Shown here piece after piece: positions 51,764 through 59,924 of a stretch of 64,000 nucleotides of DNA. Every line of letters starts with the position of its first letter. Positions within the stretch are counted from its first letter, which is position 1. The position numbers and the translations under genes were made by a program. Source of the stretch: Melittangium boletus DSM 14713 (GTDB lineage: Bacteria; Myxococcota; Myxococcia; Myxococcales; Myxococcaceae); contig NZ_CP022163.1 in the NCBI RefSeq assembly GCF_002305855.1, forward strand, positions 9,677,765 to 9,741,764. Direction: 5' to 3'. The notes under the pieces are model-generated. The model was not told the DNA's origin. It saw nothing but the letters and a program-made list of their open reading frames with translations, and did no database searches.

Positions 51764-53982
51764 GCGCTCCACTCGATCGGAGATCCTTCCTCCAGGGGGC
51801 GCTGGTGCTCGCCTTCACCCTCGCCCGTCCCTCCGCCCTGGGCGCCTCATCCCCTCCGGGGAAGCTCCCTCGGGATCTGGAGAAGACACCCGCCCTCGAC
51901 GCCTGGCTGCGCATCGGCGCGGATGGCCGGGTCACGCTCAAGACCGGCAAGGTGGAGCTGGGCCAGGGCATCCTGACGGCGTTCGGCCAGTTGTGCGCCG
52001 ACGAGCTGGACATCGAGTTGTCGCGATTGGACATCCTCTCCGGCGACACCCGGCACTCCCCCCATCAGGGGCTCACCGCGGGCAGCCTGTCCATGCCCGA
52101 GGGCGGATCGGCCGTGCGCGCCGCCTCCGCCGAGGTGCGTGCCCTGCTGGTGAGCATGGCCAGCGAACGGCTCGGCGTGCCCGGCAAGCTCCTGAAGGTG
52201 CGCGACGGCACCCTCACGGCGCCGTCTGGAGGAGGCAGCGTCACCTACTGGAGCCTCGTGGGCGGGCGGACCCTCAACCAGGAGGCGACCGGCACCGTCG
52301 CGCCCAAGCCCATCTCCGAGCGGCGCTACATCGGCCAGCCCATGCCTCGCCGGGATCTGCCCGCCAAGCTCACGGGGGAGACGGCCTTCGTCCAGGACCT
52401 GCGGCCCGCCTCCCTCGTGCACGGCCGGGTCATCCGGCCCCCGTCTCCCGGAGCGGCGCTCGTCGAGGTGGAACAGGCCTCGGTGGAGCGCATGCCCGGC
52501 GTCCTCAAGGTCGTGCGGGACGGGAACTTCCTGGGCGTCATCGCCACCCAGGAGTGGAAGGCCCACAAGGCCGCGACCCGGCTCGCGGAGAACGCCCGGT
52601 GGCGTGAGGGCGCTCCCCTGCCCGTGGATCCCCACGCGTGGCTGCTGGCCCAGTCCTCCCAGGACACGGTCATCCAGGACGTCGTGCGCCCCAAGGGCCC
52701 CGCGCCCGCGCGCACCCTGGAGGCGAGCTACCGCCGCCCCTACCTGATGCACGGCTCCATCGGCCCCTCGTGCGCGGTGGCGGAGTGGAATGGCGACGTG
52801 CTGACCGTGGACACCCACAGCCAGGGTGTCTTCGACACGGCCCAGGCGATCGCGAAGATGCTCGGCCTGCCCGAGGACAAGGTGTGGGCCCGGCACCTGA
52901 GCGGCGCGGGCTGCTACGGCCACAACGCCGCGGACGATGCCGCCGCCGATGCCGCCCTGCTCGCCCGTGCCCTGCCTGGCCACGCCGTTCGCGTGCAGTG
53001 GTCGCGCCAGGACGAGCACACCTGGGAGCCCTACGGGCCCGCCATGGTGACGAAGGTGCGCGCCAGCGTGGATGGGAAGGGCGACGTGCTCGATTGGGCG
53101 TACGAGCTGTGGTCCACCTCGCATGGCACGCGTCCCGGAGGAGCGCCAGGCAACCTGCTCGCGGGCAGAGCCCTCGCCACGCCCTTCCCCATGCCCGTGC
53201 CCCGGAATGGAGGCCCCCCCAACTACGCCGCCGACCGCAACGCGATTCCCCTCTACGCGTTTCCTGGCCAGAAGATCACCACTCACTTCGTCACCGAGAT
53301 GCCCCTGCGCGTCTCGTCCCTTCGCGGCCTCGGCGCCCACGCCAACGTCTTCTCCATCGAGTCCTTCATGGATGAGCTGGCCCACGCGGCGAACGTGGAT
53401 CCCCTCGCCTACCGGCTCCGCCAGCTGAACGATCCGCGCGCCCGCGACGTCCTCCAGAAGGCGGCCGAACGCTTCGGCTGGTCCACGCGGCCCCGAGCCC
53501 CCCATCACGGCCGGGGCATCGGCTTCGCCCGGTACAAGAACCTCGCGAGCTACTGCGCCGTGTGCCTCGAGGTCTCCGTGGAGCCCGCCACCCAGGCCAT
53601 CCAGGTGGTGCGCGCCGTGGTGGCCGCCGACGCGGGAGAGATCGTCAACCCGGATGGACTCGCCAACCAGCTCGAGGGCGGGCTCATCCAGTCCTTGAGC
53701 TGGAGCTTGAAGGAAGCGGTCCAGTACGACGCCCACCGCATCCGCTCGCGCGACTGGAGCACCTATCCGCTGCTCACCTTCTCCGAGGTGCCCCCCGTGG
53801 AGGTCGCGCTCGTCGACCGCCCCGGAGAGCCCTTCCTCGGCGCGGGAGAGGCCTCGCAAGGCCCCACCGCGGCGGCCCTGGCCAATGCCGTCTTCGATGC
53901 CACGGGCCTGCGGGTGCGCGACCTGCCGCTGACTCCGGAGCGTCTGGCGGCGACACGGCGGGCTCAAGGCGCCGGGCAGTGA
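51760..53982 (+). CDS. iorB: Isoquinoline 1-oxidoreductase-type large (molybdopterin) subunit
   Basis: This 740-residue protein starts at the ATG overlapping the small-subunit stop. The N-terminus MSAPLDRRSFLQGALVLAFT is a twin-arginine signal, so the complex is exported folded to the periplasm. It contains the molybdopterin-binding repeats of the xanthine-dehydrogenase-related 'aldehyde oxidase, membrane-linked' branch, including VELGQGILTAFGQLCADELD, MPEGGSAVRAASAEVRALL and RGLGAHANVFSIESFMDELA. The catalytic Glu is in FLGAGEASQGPTAAALANA near the C-terminus. Electrons probably leave through the cytochrome c encoded at 53964-54635. Confidence 0.9.
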   Translation: MSAPLDRRSFLQGALVLAFTLARPSALGASSPPGKLPRDLEKTPALDAWLRIGADGRVTLKTGKVELGQGILTAFGQLCADELDIELSRLDILSGDTRHSPHQGLTAGSLSMPEGGSAVRAASAEVRALLVSMASERLGVPGKLLKVRDGTLTAPSGGGSVTYWSLVGGRTLNQEATGTVAPKPISERRYIGQPMPRRDLPAKLTGETAFVQDLRPASLVHGRVIRPPSPGAALVEVEQASVERMPGVLKVVRDGNFLGVIATQEWKAHKAATRLAENARWREGAPLPVDPHAWLLAQSSQDTVIQDVVRPKGPAPARTLEASYRRPYLMHGSIGPSCAVAEWNGDVLTVDTHSQGVFDTAQAIAKMLGLPEDKVWARHLSGAGCYGHNAADDAAADAALLARALPGHAVRVQWSRQDEHTWEPYGPAMVTKVRASVDGKGDVLDWAYELWSTSHGTRPGGAPGNLLAGRALATPFPMPVPRNGGPPNYAADRNAIPLYAFPGQKITTHFVTEMPLRVSSLRGLGAHANVFSIESFMDELAHAANVDPLAYRLRQLNDPRARDVLQKAAERFGWSTRPRAPHHGRGIGFARYKNLASYCAVCLEVSVEPATQAIQVVRAVVAADAGEIVNPDGLANQLEGGLIQSLSWSLKEAVQYDAHRIRSRDWSTYPLLTFSEVPPVEVALVDRPGEPFLGAGEASQGPTAAALANAVFDATGLRVRDLPLTPERLAATRRAQGAGQ

Positions 53983-54635
53983 GCCCCGGTGTCGATCCAT
54001 GCCTGGATGAGCTCGCCAAACACCTTCTGGGACGGGGGCACGGGCTGACGGCCCGCTCCCGGCGCCCATCCCCACGCGACCAGTTCATCCCCGGCCATGT
54101 GGTGCTGCAATTGCACGAGGCTCTTGCCCCCATTGCGCGCCGGATCCTTGAGCTGCTCGCAGATGCTCCCGAGCGAGCGGCCCACCCAGGCCATCTCCGC
54201 TGGCGCCAGGGCCCACTTCGGGTTGCCCGGAACGCTCCGCAGGGACTCGCCCACCACGGGGGTGTTGGCCGCGGGGTGACAGGCCGCGCACGGCAGGCCC
54301 GGGGGACCGTGACCGTTCTCGCCTCCCGTTGCCCGTGGCAGGTGGGGCCGCTGCTCCAGCCCCTGGCGGGGCACCCCGTCCGCGGGATGACAGTTCGTGC
54401 ACCGGGGATGGGTGATGACGCGGCCGGCCTCGGTGAAGAGGGCCACCGAACGGGCCTCGAGGTCCGCGATGCCGGAGAAGGACGAGACGGGCCGGAGGGC
54501 ATCACCTGGCTCGAGCGCGGGCTCGGGCGCGGCCTCCGTGTCCGAGGAGACGCGGGGCTGGGACGTCAGGGTACAGGCCACGAGCGATGGGGCGGTGAGG
54601 CTCAACGTCAGGAGGGTGACGGGAAGCACGCGCAT
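53964..54635 (-). CDS. Dihaem cytochrome c-like lipoprotein
   Basis: This 223-residue protein has a lipobox-like signal (APSLVACT, C21) and two c-type haem sites, CTNCH and CAACH. The long C-terminal part (WVGRSLGSICEQLKDPARNG, HHMAGDELVAWGWAPGAG) is seen in proteins annotated as isoquinoline oxidoreductase accessory subunits. It probably takes electrons from the adjacent molybdenum hydroxylase. Its stop overlaps the large-subunit stop by 19 bp in convergent orientation, so antisense transcription between the two is possible. Confidence 0.78.
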   Translation of the reverse strand: MRVLPVTLLTLSLTAPSLVACTLTSQPRVSSDTEAAPEPALEPGDALRPVSSFSGIADLEARSVALFTEAGRVITHPRCTNCHPADGVPRQGLEQRPHLPRATGGENGHGPPGLPCAACHPAANTPVVGESLRSVPGNPKWALAPAEMAWVGRSLGSICEQLKDPARNGGKSLVQLQHHMAGDELVAWGWAPGAGRQPVPPSQKVFGELIQAWIDTGAHCPAP

Positions 54636-54658
54636 GCGGCGGCGAGCCTGTCACAGGC

Positions 54659-55771
54659 TCAATCCCGGCAACAGGCGATGGCCCCGTCCTGTGAACGGAA
54701 GAAGGCAGTCGTCAGCTCGCGGCCCACCCAGCCGCAGAGCACCTCGTAGGTGCGCCGCCGGGCGCCGCCCACGCGCGCCGCCTCCCGGCTGAGCGTCTCC
54801 GGGTGCCGGATGAAGACGTTGTAGCCCACGATGAATCCATCCGAGCGCAACACGGTGATGCCATCCGTGGCCATCATCCCGCGCAGCAGTTGCGCCGTGG
54901 CGCTCACCGCCGAGGCCGCGTCCACGCCCGGCTCCAGGTGGTAGCGCATCACCCGCGCCACCAGGTCCAACGGCGTCTCCAGCAGCACGCCGTCCACGAA
55001 GAGCGGCAGGCCACTCATGCCCTTGGGCAACACCGCCACCAGCGTGCCGTGCGAGGCCTGCATGGCCTCGAAGAGGACCCGCCGGTAGAAGTCGCGCGTC
55101 AGGCCCCGCGCCGGCTCCGGCACGTCCGCGGTCAAGCCCAGCGCCAGCTCGTCCATCGCCACCGTGGGCAGGGTGTTCTCCGCGCGCGCACCGGACAGGA
55201 AGACGTGACGGCACAAGCCGCCCATGCCCCGGAGCTCGACGACGTTCTCCGCCAGTTGCAACACCCCCACCATCCGCAGCGAGCGATCTCCCGCCCGTCG
55301 CATCCGCTCCAGGGGGGTCTCCACCAGGGGCGAGGGATCCGTGCGGAAGATGCCGTAGGCGAAGCCCTCCGGAACCAGCAGCATGTACAGGCACCACCAC
55401 CGGCCCTGCCCCAGGGGCGCGCACTGCTTGAGTGCCCGTTGGATCGTCTCCCGGGAGCGGGGGCCCACCCCCATGGGGATGGTGTCCCGGCCGCCGAGCA
55501 CCCGCAGCATGCCCTCCAGGTCATCCCCGAGAAACGCCACCGGGAAGAGCGGTTCGCCTTCCTCCCGGTAGCGCGACAGCGTCACGAGCAGCTCACTGAG
55601 GGGATCGCTCACCTGGGCGGAGCCCAACCCGGCCTCGCTGAGGAAGGAGGAGATCGCATCCGACAGCAGGTGACGGAAGGACAGCGTCAGCGACGCGTCC
55701 GGGTCCGGAGCACCCAGGGGCGCTCGCGGGCTCGGGGCTCCCGACTCGTCATCTGGACCCACGAAGATCAT
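54659..55771 (-). CDS. DACNV-type putative nucleotide-sensor protein
   Basis: This protein has 370 residues from the ATG at 55771 (the frame is open to 55894; no strong ribosome site decides). The C-terminal ~180 residues have the look of a DisA/DAC-related sensor domain: LFEAMQASHGTLVAVLPKGM, GVLLETPLDLVARVMRYHLE, MMATDGITVLRSDGFIVGYN, and the ending ELTTAFFRSQDGAIACCRD. I associate this with the predicted nucleotide-sensing DACNV family (from memory). The N-terminal part (LSFRHLLSDAISSFLSEAGL) is helical and unassigned. It lies 177 bp downstream of the Ser/Thr kinase gene. Confidence 0.65.
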   Translation of the reverse strand: MIFVGPDDESGAPSPRAPLGAPDPDASLTLSFRHLLSDAISSFLSEAGLGSAQVSDPLSELLVTLSRYREEGEPLFPVAFLGDDLEGMLRVLGGRDTIPMGVGPRSRETIQRALKQCAPLGQGRWWCLYMLLVPEGFAYGIFRTDPSPLVETPLERMRRAGDRSLRMVGVLQLAENVVELRGMGGLCRHVFLSGARAENTLPTVAMDELALGLTADVPEPARGLTRDFYRRVLFEAMQASHGTLVAVLPKGMSGLPLFVDGVLLETPLDLVARVMRYHLEPGVDAASAVSATAQLLRGMMATDGITVLRSDGFIVGYNVFIRHPETLSREAARVGGARRRTYEVLCGWVGRELTTAFFRSQDGAIACCRD

Positions 55772-55948
55772 GAGGCATCCGGAAGGATTTGCGGCGCGTG
55801 CTTCTTCTTCAGAAGTATCCACCCATCCAGGCGAACTGGAACAACACAGAATGAACCGGAGCCCGCCATGCCGGGTGGCTTGCCCGGCATCCAACCTTTC
55901 GTGTGACCCGGATGTGACCCGCCGCGGGGGCCCTCCCCGCGACGCGGG

Positions 55949-58900
55949 TCAGGTCCCCGTGCTCGGAACGACCTCCACTTCCTGCCCCGGCACCGCCATC
56001 ACCCGCCGTGACCAGACGGGCTGGCCAGGGCAGCTCACGCTCACGCCCAGCTCCTTGCCCGCCTCGATGTCGATCGACACCGGCGTCGCCCCCGGAGCCA
56101 TGCGCCCGTCCACGTTGACGAAACAGCCGGAGTGGCCACTCACCCGCAGCGTTCCCTTGCTTCCCGGCTGGGGCCGGGCCTCGGGCAAGGCGCGCACGTC
56201 GATGACATCCTTGCGCACCGCGATGCCGAAGCGGCGCAGCTGGCCATCCACCGCCGTGGACACGACGAGCTGTTTGGCGTTCTCCAGATCGAGCGTGCTG
56301 GGGTCCTCCACCTGGAGTCCGGCGACGTAGAGCTGCTCGCCCGGCTCGCGGTTGATCACCTCGACACCGCCTCGCGAGAAGATCTTGGGAACCACCACCC
56401 CCACGCCCCCCACGAGCAGCAGGCCCACGGCGCCAAAGGCCGCCCACCGGGCGAAGGGGGGACGGCTGGCCGCGGACGGAGCGGGAAGCTGCGCGGCGGC
56501 GGGCGCCTGGGCCGCGATGGGCTGAACCAGGGGAGTGGCCGGACGGGCGGCGGGCGGTACGGGAGCCGCGGCGGGCGATGCCGACGGACGTGCGACCGCC
56601 GTGTTCACCGGCGCGGGGGCCACACGGGTGGGCGAGACCGCCGCTGGAGGAGGCACGGGCGCCAGCGGGCCAGAAGTCGGCGCGACCGCCTGGGCCTGAT
56701 GGGCCCGCGAGGGCATGGCGATGAGCCCCGGCTTGGAGACGTTGACCTCGGTGCGATCCTCGGAGGAGAGCGGCCGCGGCGGAGGCGGCGGAGGAGCGGC
56801 CGGCATGGGGGCGGACAGCGACGGCGTACGAGGAGCCGCGCCCGCGCGCATGGGAATCTGCGTGTCCGCGGGAGCCGCCATCTCCCCCGTCACCGTCGGA
56901 GGCGGCGGAGGACGCGGCGCGTTGGAGGTGAGGCCGGCCGGGACGCTCGGGAACGAGCCCGTGAAGGGCCCCTGCTGGGTGGGACCGAACTCCGCGAGCC
57001 GCTCGCCGAGCGTGGCCTTGAAGAACTGGGCCACCGCCGCCGGCGACGAGTTGAGCCGGTGGTGCGCCATCACCGCCTCGATCTCCTCGCGCAGGGCGGC
57101 GGCGGACGGCGTGCGGCGCGCCGGCTCCTTCACCAGGGCGCGCAGGATGAGATCCGACACGTCCTGGGGAATGGAGGGCTTGAGCTGCGAGGGCACCGGG
57201 GCGGGCTCGCGCACGATGGCGCTGAGCGTGGCCGCGTCGTGGTCCCTCTTGAAGGGCAACTGGCCGGTGAGCAGTTCGAAGAGCACCACGCCCAGGGCGA
57301 ACACGTCGTTGCGCGCGTCCAACGGCCGGCCCGCCGCCGCCTCCGGGGAGATGTAGGAAATCTTCCCCTTGAGCACACCCGCCTGGGTGTTCTCCTCGCC
57401 CTGCACCTTGGCGATGCCGAAGTCACTCAGCTTGATGGCGCCATCCAGCGAGATGAGCACGTTGTGGGGGCTCACGTCGCGGTGCACCACCGGGTGCGGC
57501 ACGCCCGCGGGGTCCACGTAGCTGTGCGCGTAGTGCAGGCCCGCGGCCGTCTCGGCCACGATGCGCAGCGCGTGCTCCAGCGGCAGGGCGATCCCCTTGC
57601 GCTTGAGCTCGTTCATCAACTTCTTGAGGTCCGGACCGCGCACGTACTCCATGAGGATGTACGCCACGCTGTCGGACAGGCCCACGTCGAACGTCTGCAC
57701 GACGTTGGGGTGCGTGAGGCGGGCATTGGCGCGCGCCTCCGCGAAGAGCATGTCGACGAACTCCGTGTTCTCCGCGAACTGCGGGAGGATCTTCTTCATC
57801 ACCACGAACTTCTCGAAGCCCTTCACCCCCACCTGCTTGGCGAGGAACACCTCCGCCATGCCGCCCTGCCCCAGCCGGCGGATGATCTGCAGCTTGTTGG
57901 CGCCCAGGCTGTTGCTGATGTCCGAGTTGCTGCCCTTGTTGTTGCTGGGCTCCGCGTTGGTGTTGCCGAAGAGGTACTGGCTCAGGGCGCGCGGCTCGAG
58001 CGCCTCGATGTCCTCCAGGTGCTTCTCCACCAGGGAGGAGCGGCTGAGCAGCGGCACCAGTTGGGGAATGGCGGGAAGGCGCGCCGTGCCACCGCAGATG
58101 GGACACTCGCGCTCGGGGCTCGCGTTGGCGAGCAGCTTGGTCAGGTACTCGGAGGCGAGCGTGCGCTGCTGGTGCTCATGGCCACAGTTGCGGCACTCGC
58201 ACGGCAGCCACAGCGTGTTGATCTGCGCGGCGAGCGGCTTGCCGAAGCGCGCGAGCGCGTTGAGCACCGGCGAGGGCACCCGGCAGAGCACCACCTGAGC
58301 CCCCTGCGCCGCCGTGCTCAGCACCTGCTCCAGCTTGGGAATCGCCTCGGGCTCCACCTTGGAGACGTGGGAGAAGTCGAAGGCGACACGCCCTTCCAGC
58401 CCCGAGGCCAGACGGCGCACATTCAGGTCCGCCTTCAGCTCGCTGGCCAGGGTGACGTAGGTGATGTCGTCCTGGACGATCTTCAAGTGGGTGGTGAGCG
58501 AGGCGGGAGCGCTGGGCGTGGTGGCGCGCAGGTAGCGCATCACCACGGGGTCCACCGTGCCGAACTGCTGGCGCCGGGCGTAGTCGAAGAACTCGCTCGG
58601 GAGATCCGCGAACTCCAGCTTGCCCGCGCACACGGGACAGGAGTGCTCGGGAGCACGGCCCTCGGCGATGACCGCCGACTCCGCCTGCAGGTCCACCAGG
58701 CGCAGCCGATCCTCGCCACACGCGCGGCACATGTAGGGCGCCAGCACGGACAACACCCGCGCCACGCCGGCGAAGCCCTCCACCATGTTGAGCTGGTCCA
58801 CCATCACCGGCGGCGCGTTCACCACGTAGAGGGAAATGCCTCCCTGCGGCAGCTTGCTGGCGAACTCGATCCACCGCCGCACGCCGAAGGAGCTGATGCG

Positions 58901-59071
58901 CTCCACCTGGCCGAGATCGACGATGATGAGCCCGCCCAGGTCCGTCATGGTGGACGTGAGGGGAAAGGTTTCGTCGATGACGCCCGCGATGCGTACGTGG
59001 TTGATCGTGCCCACGCGCACGCGGTTGATCGTGGCACTGGAACCCTGCGTCTCCACCGGCCCGCTCCTCAT
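55949..59071 (-). CDS. Ser/Thr protein kinase with STAS-zinc-ribbon sensor and PEGA-like tail
   Basis: This protein has 1040 residues. It starts with two STAS-like domains, each followed by a zinc ribbon: residues ~18-110 (VERISSFGVRRWIEFASKLP) with CRACG/CPVC, then ~190-290 (VAFDFSHVSKVEPEAIPKLE) with CRNCG/CPICG. The kinase domain (about 392-660) has RRLGQGGMAEVFLAK, catalytic HRDVSPHNV near residue 529 and DFG near 550. A long Pro/Ala linker, one membrane helix (WAAFGAVGLLLVGGVGVVVP, about 879-899) and a PEGA-like extracytoplasmic tail complete it. It overlaps the ATPase gene upstream by 4 bp. The STAS part may be switched by that anti-sigma-type ATPase. Confidence 0.9.
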   Translation of the reverse strand: MRSGPVETQGSSATINRVRVGTINHVRIAGVIDETFPLTSTMTDLGGLIIVDLGQVERISSFGVRRWIEFASKLPQGGISLYVVNAPPVMVDQLNMVEGFAGVARVLSVLAPYMCRACGEDRLRLVDLQAESAVIAEGRAPEHSCPVCAGKLEFADLPSEFFDYARRQQFGTVDPVVMRYLRATTPSAPASLTTHLKIVQDDITYVTLASELKADLNVRRLASGLEGRVAFDFSHVSKVEPEAIPKLEQVLSTAAQGAQVVLCRVPSPVLNALARFGKPLAAQINTLWLPCECRNCGHEHQQRTLASEYLTKLLANASPERECPICGGTARLPAIPQLVPLLSRSSLVEKHLEDIEALEPRALSQYLFGNTNAEPSNNKGSNSDISNSLGANKLQIIRRLGQGGMAEVFLAKQVGVKGFEKFVVMKKILPQFAENTEFVDMLFAEARANARLTHPNVVQTFDVGLSDSVAYILMEYVRGPDLKKLMNELKRKGIALPLEHALRIVAETAAGLHYAHSYVDPAGVPHPVVHRDVSPHNVLISLDGAIKLSDFGIAKVQGEENTQAGVLKGKISYISPEAAAGRPLDARNDVFALGVVLFELLTGQLPFKRDHDAATLSAIVREPAPVPSQLKPSIPQDVSDLILRALVKEPARRTPSAAALREEIEAVMAHHRLNSSPAAVAQFFKATLGERLAEFGPTQQGPFTGSFPSVPAGLTSNAPRPPPPPTVTGEMAAPADTQIPMRAGAAPRTPSLSAPMPAAPPPPPPRPLSSEDRTEVNVSKPGLIAMPSRAHQAQAVAPTSGPLAPVPPPAAVSPTRVAPAPVNTAVARPSASPAAAPVPPAARPATPLVQPIAAQAPAAAQLPAPSAASRPPFARWAAFGAVGLLLVGGVGVVVPKIFSRGGVEVINREPGEQLYVAGLQVEDPSTLDLENAKQLVVSTAVDGQLRRFGIAVRKDVIDVRALPEARPQPGSKGTLRVSGHSGCFVNVDGRMAPGATPVSIDIEAGKELGVSVSCPGQPVWSRRVMAVPGQEVEVVPSTGT

Positions 59072-59916
59072 TCCGACTTGAAGTACAGCAACGACTTGGG
59101 AAGCGCCGCCCGGCGGCGAGCCTCCCCGAATCCCACCACTCCCAACATCCGCGTCTCTTTACCCGGAACCACGCGGACCGCGACCGCCTCACACGCCTCC
59201 AGGATGCGCCGCATCCCCAGACCCGCGCCGCCCCCCGAGGCATTCACCTGCATGCGGCCCCCCAGCGACGCCACCGCCTTCGCCAGGGGCGCGGGCGTCA
59301 GCCGCCCGAAGAGATCCACCGCTTCCAGGTAGATGCCACCCTCGCCCATGGCGAAGGATACTTGGCAGACGTGCTCGGGAGCCACCGCCCGCACCGACTC
59401 GCGACGGTAGGCGTAAACAGGTTGACCTTGTCCGTCCACCGGGGCGTCGAGCAGGGCATTGGCCGCCAGCTCGTGCATCACCTCGGCGGCCAGGTTCGCC
59501 ATGCTCCGGCTGCCTCCCGAGGCCTCCACCAGCGCGGACGCCTCGGAGGCGGCACCCTTCAAGTCCACCACCTGCTCGAGCCACAACTTCGCCCCCGATG
59601 CGCCAGCGGGTATCAGCGGCTCGCCCCGGAGCAGGGAGCCCAGGAGCGACACCTCCCAGGCGGACGGCAGGCCGCCCGGCGGCCGGGCGGCGAGCAGGAG
59701 AGCGGGCGACGCCTTGTCCAGCAGCGCCGCGTGGGGAGGACCCAGGCGGCCGTCGAACAGGTGGAGCTCATGACCCCCCTTGCGAGACCCCGGGACGTGC
59801 ACGGGCAGACCGCCCCGGGTGAGCGTGGGAACCACCCGCTCCAGGACCTGGGGCGCGAGCGACGCATCCGCGATGAGTTGGAGGCCGGGAGCGGCGGGAT
59901 GGGCGGAGGCTCTCAC
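59068..59916 (-). CDS. Anti-sigma-type histidine-kinase-like ATPase (RsbW/SpoIIAB-like)
   Basis: This protein has 282 residues from GTG at 59916. The ATPase part (about 140-265) has AAEVMHELAANALLDAPVDG as the N-box and ASGGGAGLGMRRILEAC as the G-box region. This fits GHKL ATPases that phosphorylate STAS partners rather than histidine. The N-terminal ~130 residues are unassigned. Its stop overlaps the kinase start (ATGA), and the kinase carries two STAS domains, so the pair probably forms a partner-switch unit. It starts 8 bp after the TonB receptor stop. Confidence 0.75.
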   Translation of the reverse strand: MRASAHPAAPGLQLIADASLAPQVLERVVPTLTRGGLPVHVPGSRKGGHELHLFDGRLGPPHAALLDKASPALLLAARPPGGLPSAWEVSLLGSLLRGEPLIPAGASGAKLWLEQVVDLKGAASEASALVEASGGSRSMANLAAEVMHELAANALLDAPVDGQGQPVYAYRRESVRAVAPEHVCQVSFAMGEGGIYLEAVDLFGRLTPAPLAKAVASLGGRMQVNASGGGAGLGMRRILEACEAVAVRVVPGKETRMLGVVGFGEARRRAALPKSLLYFKSE

Positions 59917-59924
59917 GATGGGGC

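Noticed and set aside
53562..54749. Plus-strand ORF across the end of the molybdenum hydroxylase and the cytochrome gene
   Set aside because: It spans two clearly supported genes in other frames and has low-complexity shadow composition.
56132..59332. Plus-strand ORF of over 1000 codons opposite the Ser/Thr kinase
   Set aside because: It is antisense to a kinase with all catalytic motifs; the product is Arg/His/Gly-rich shadow sequence.
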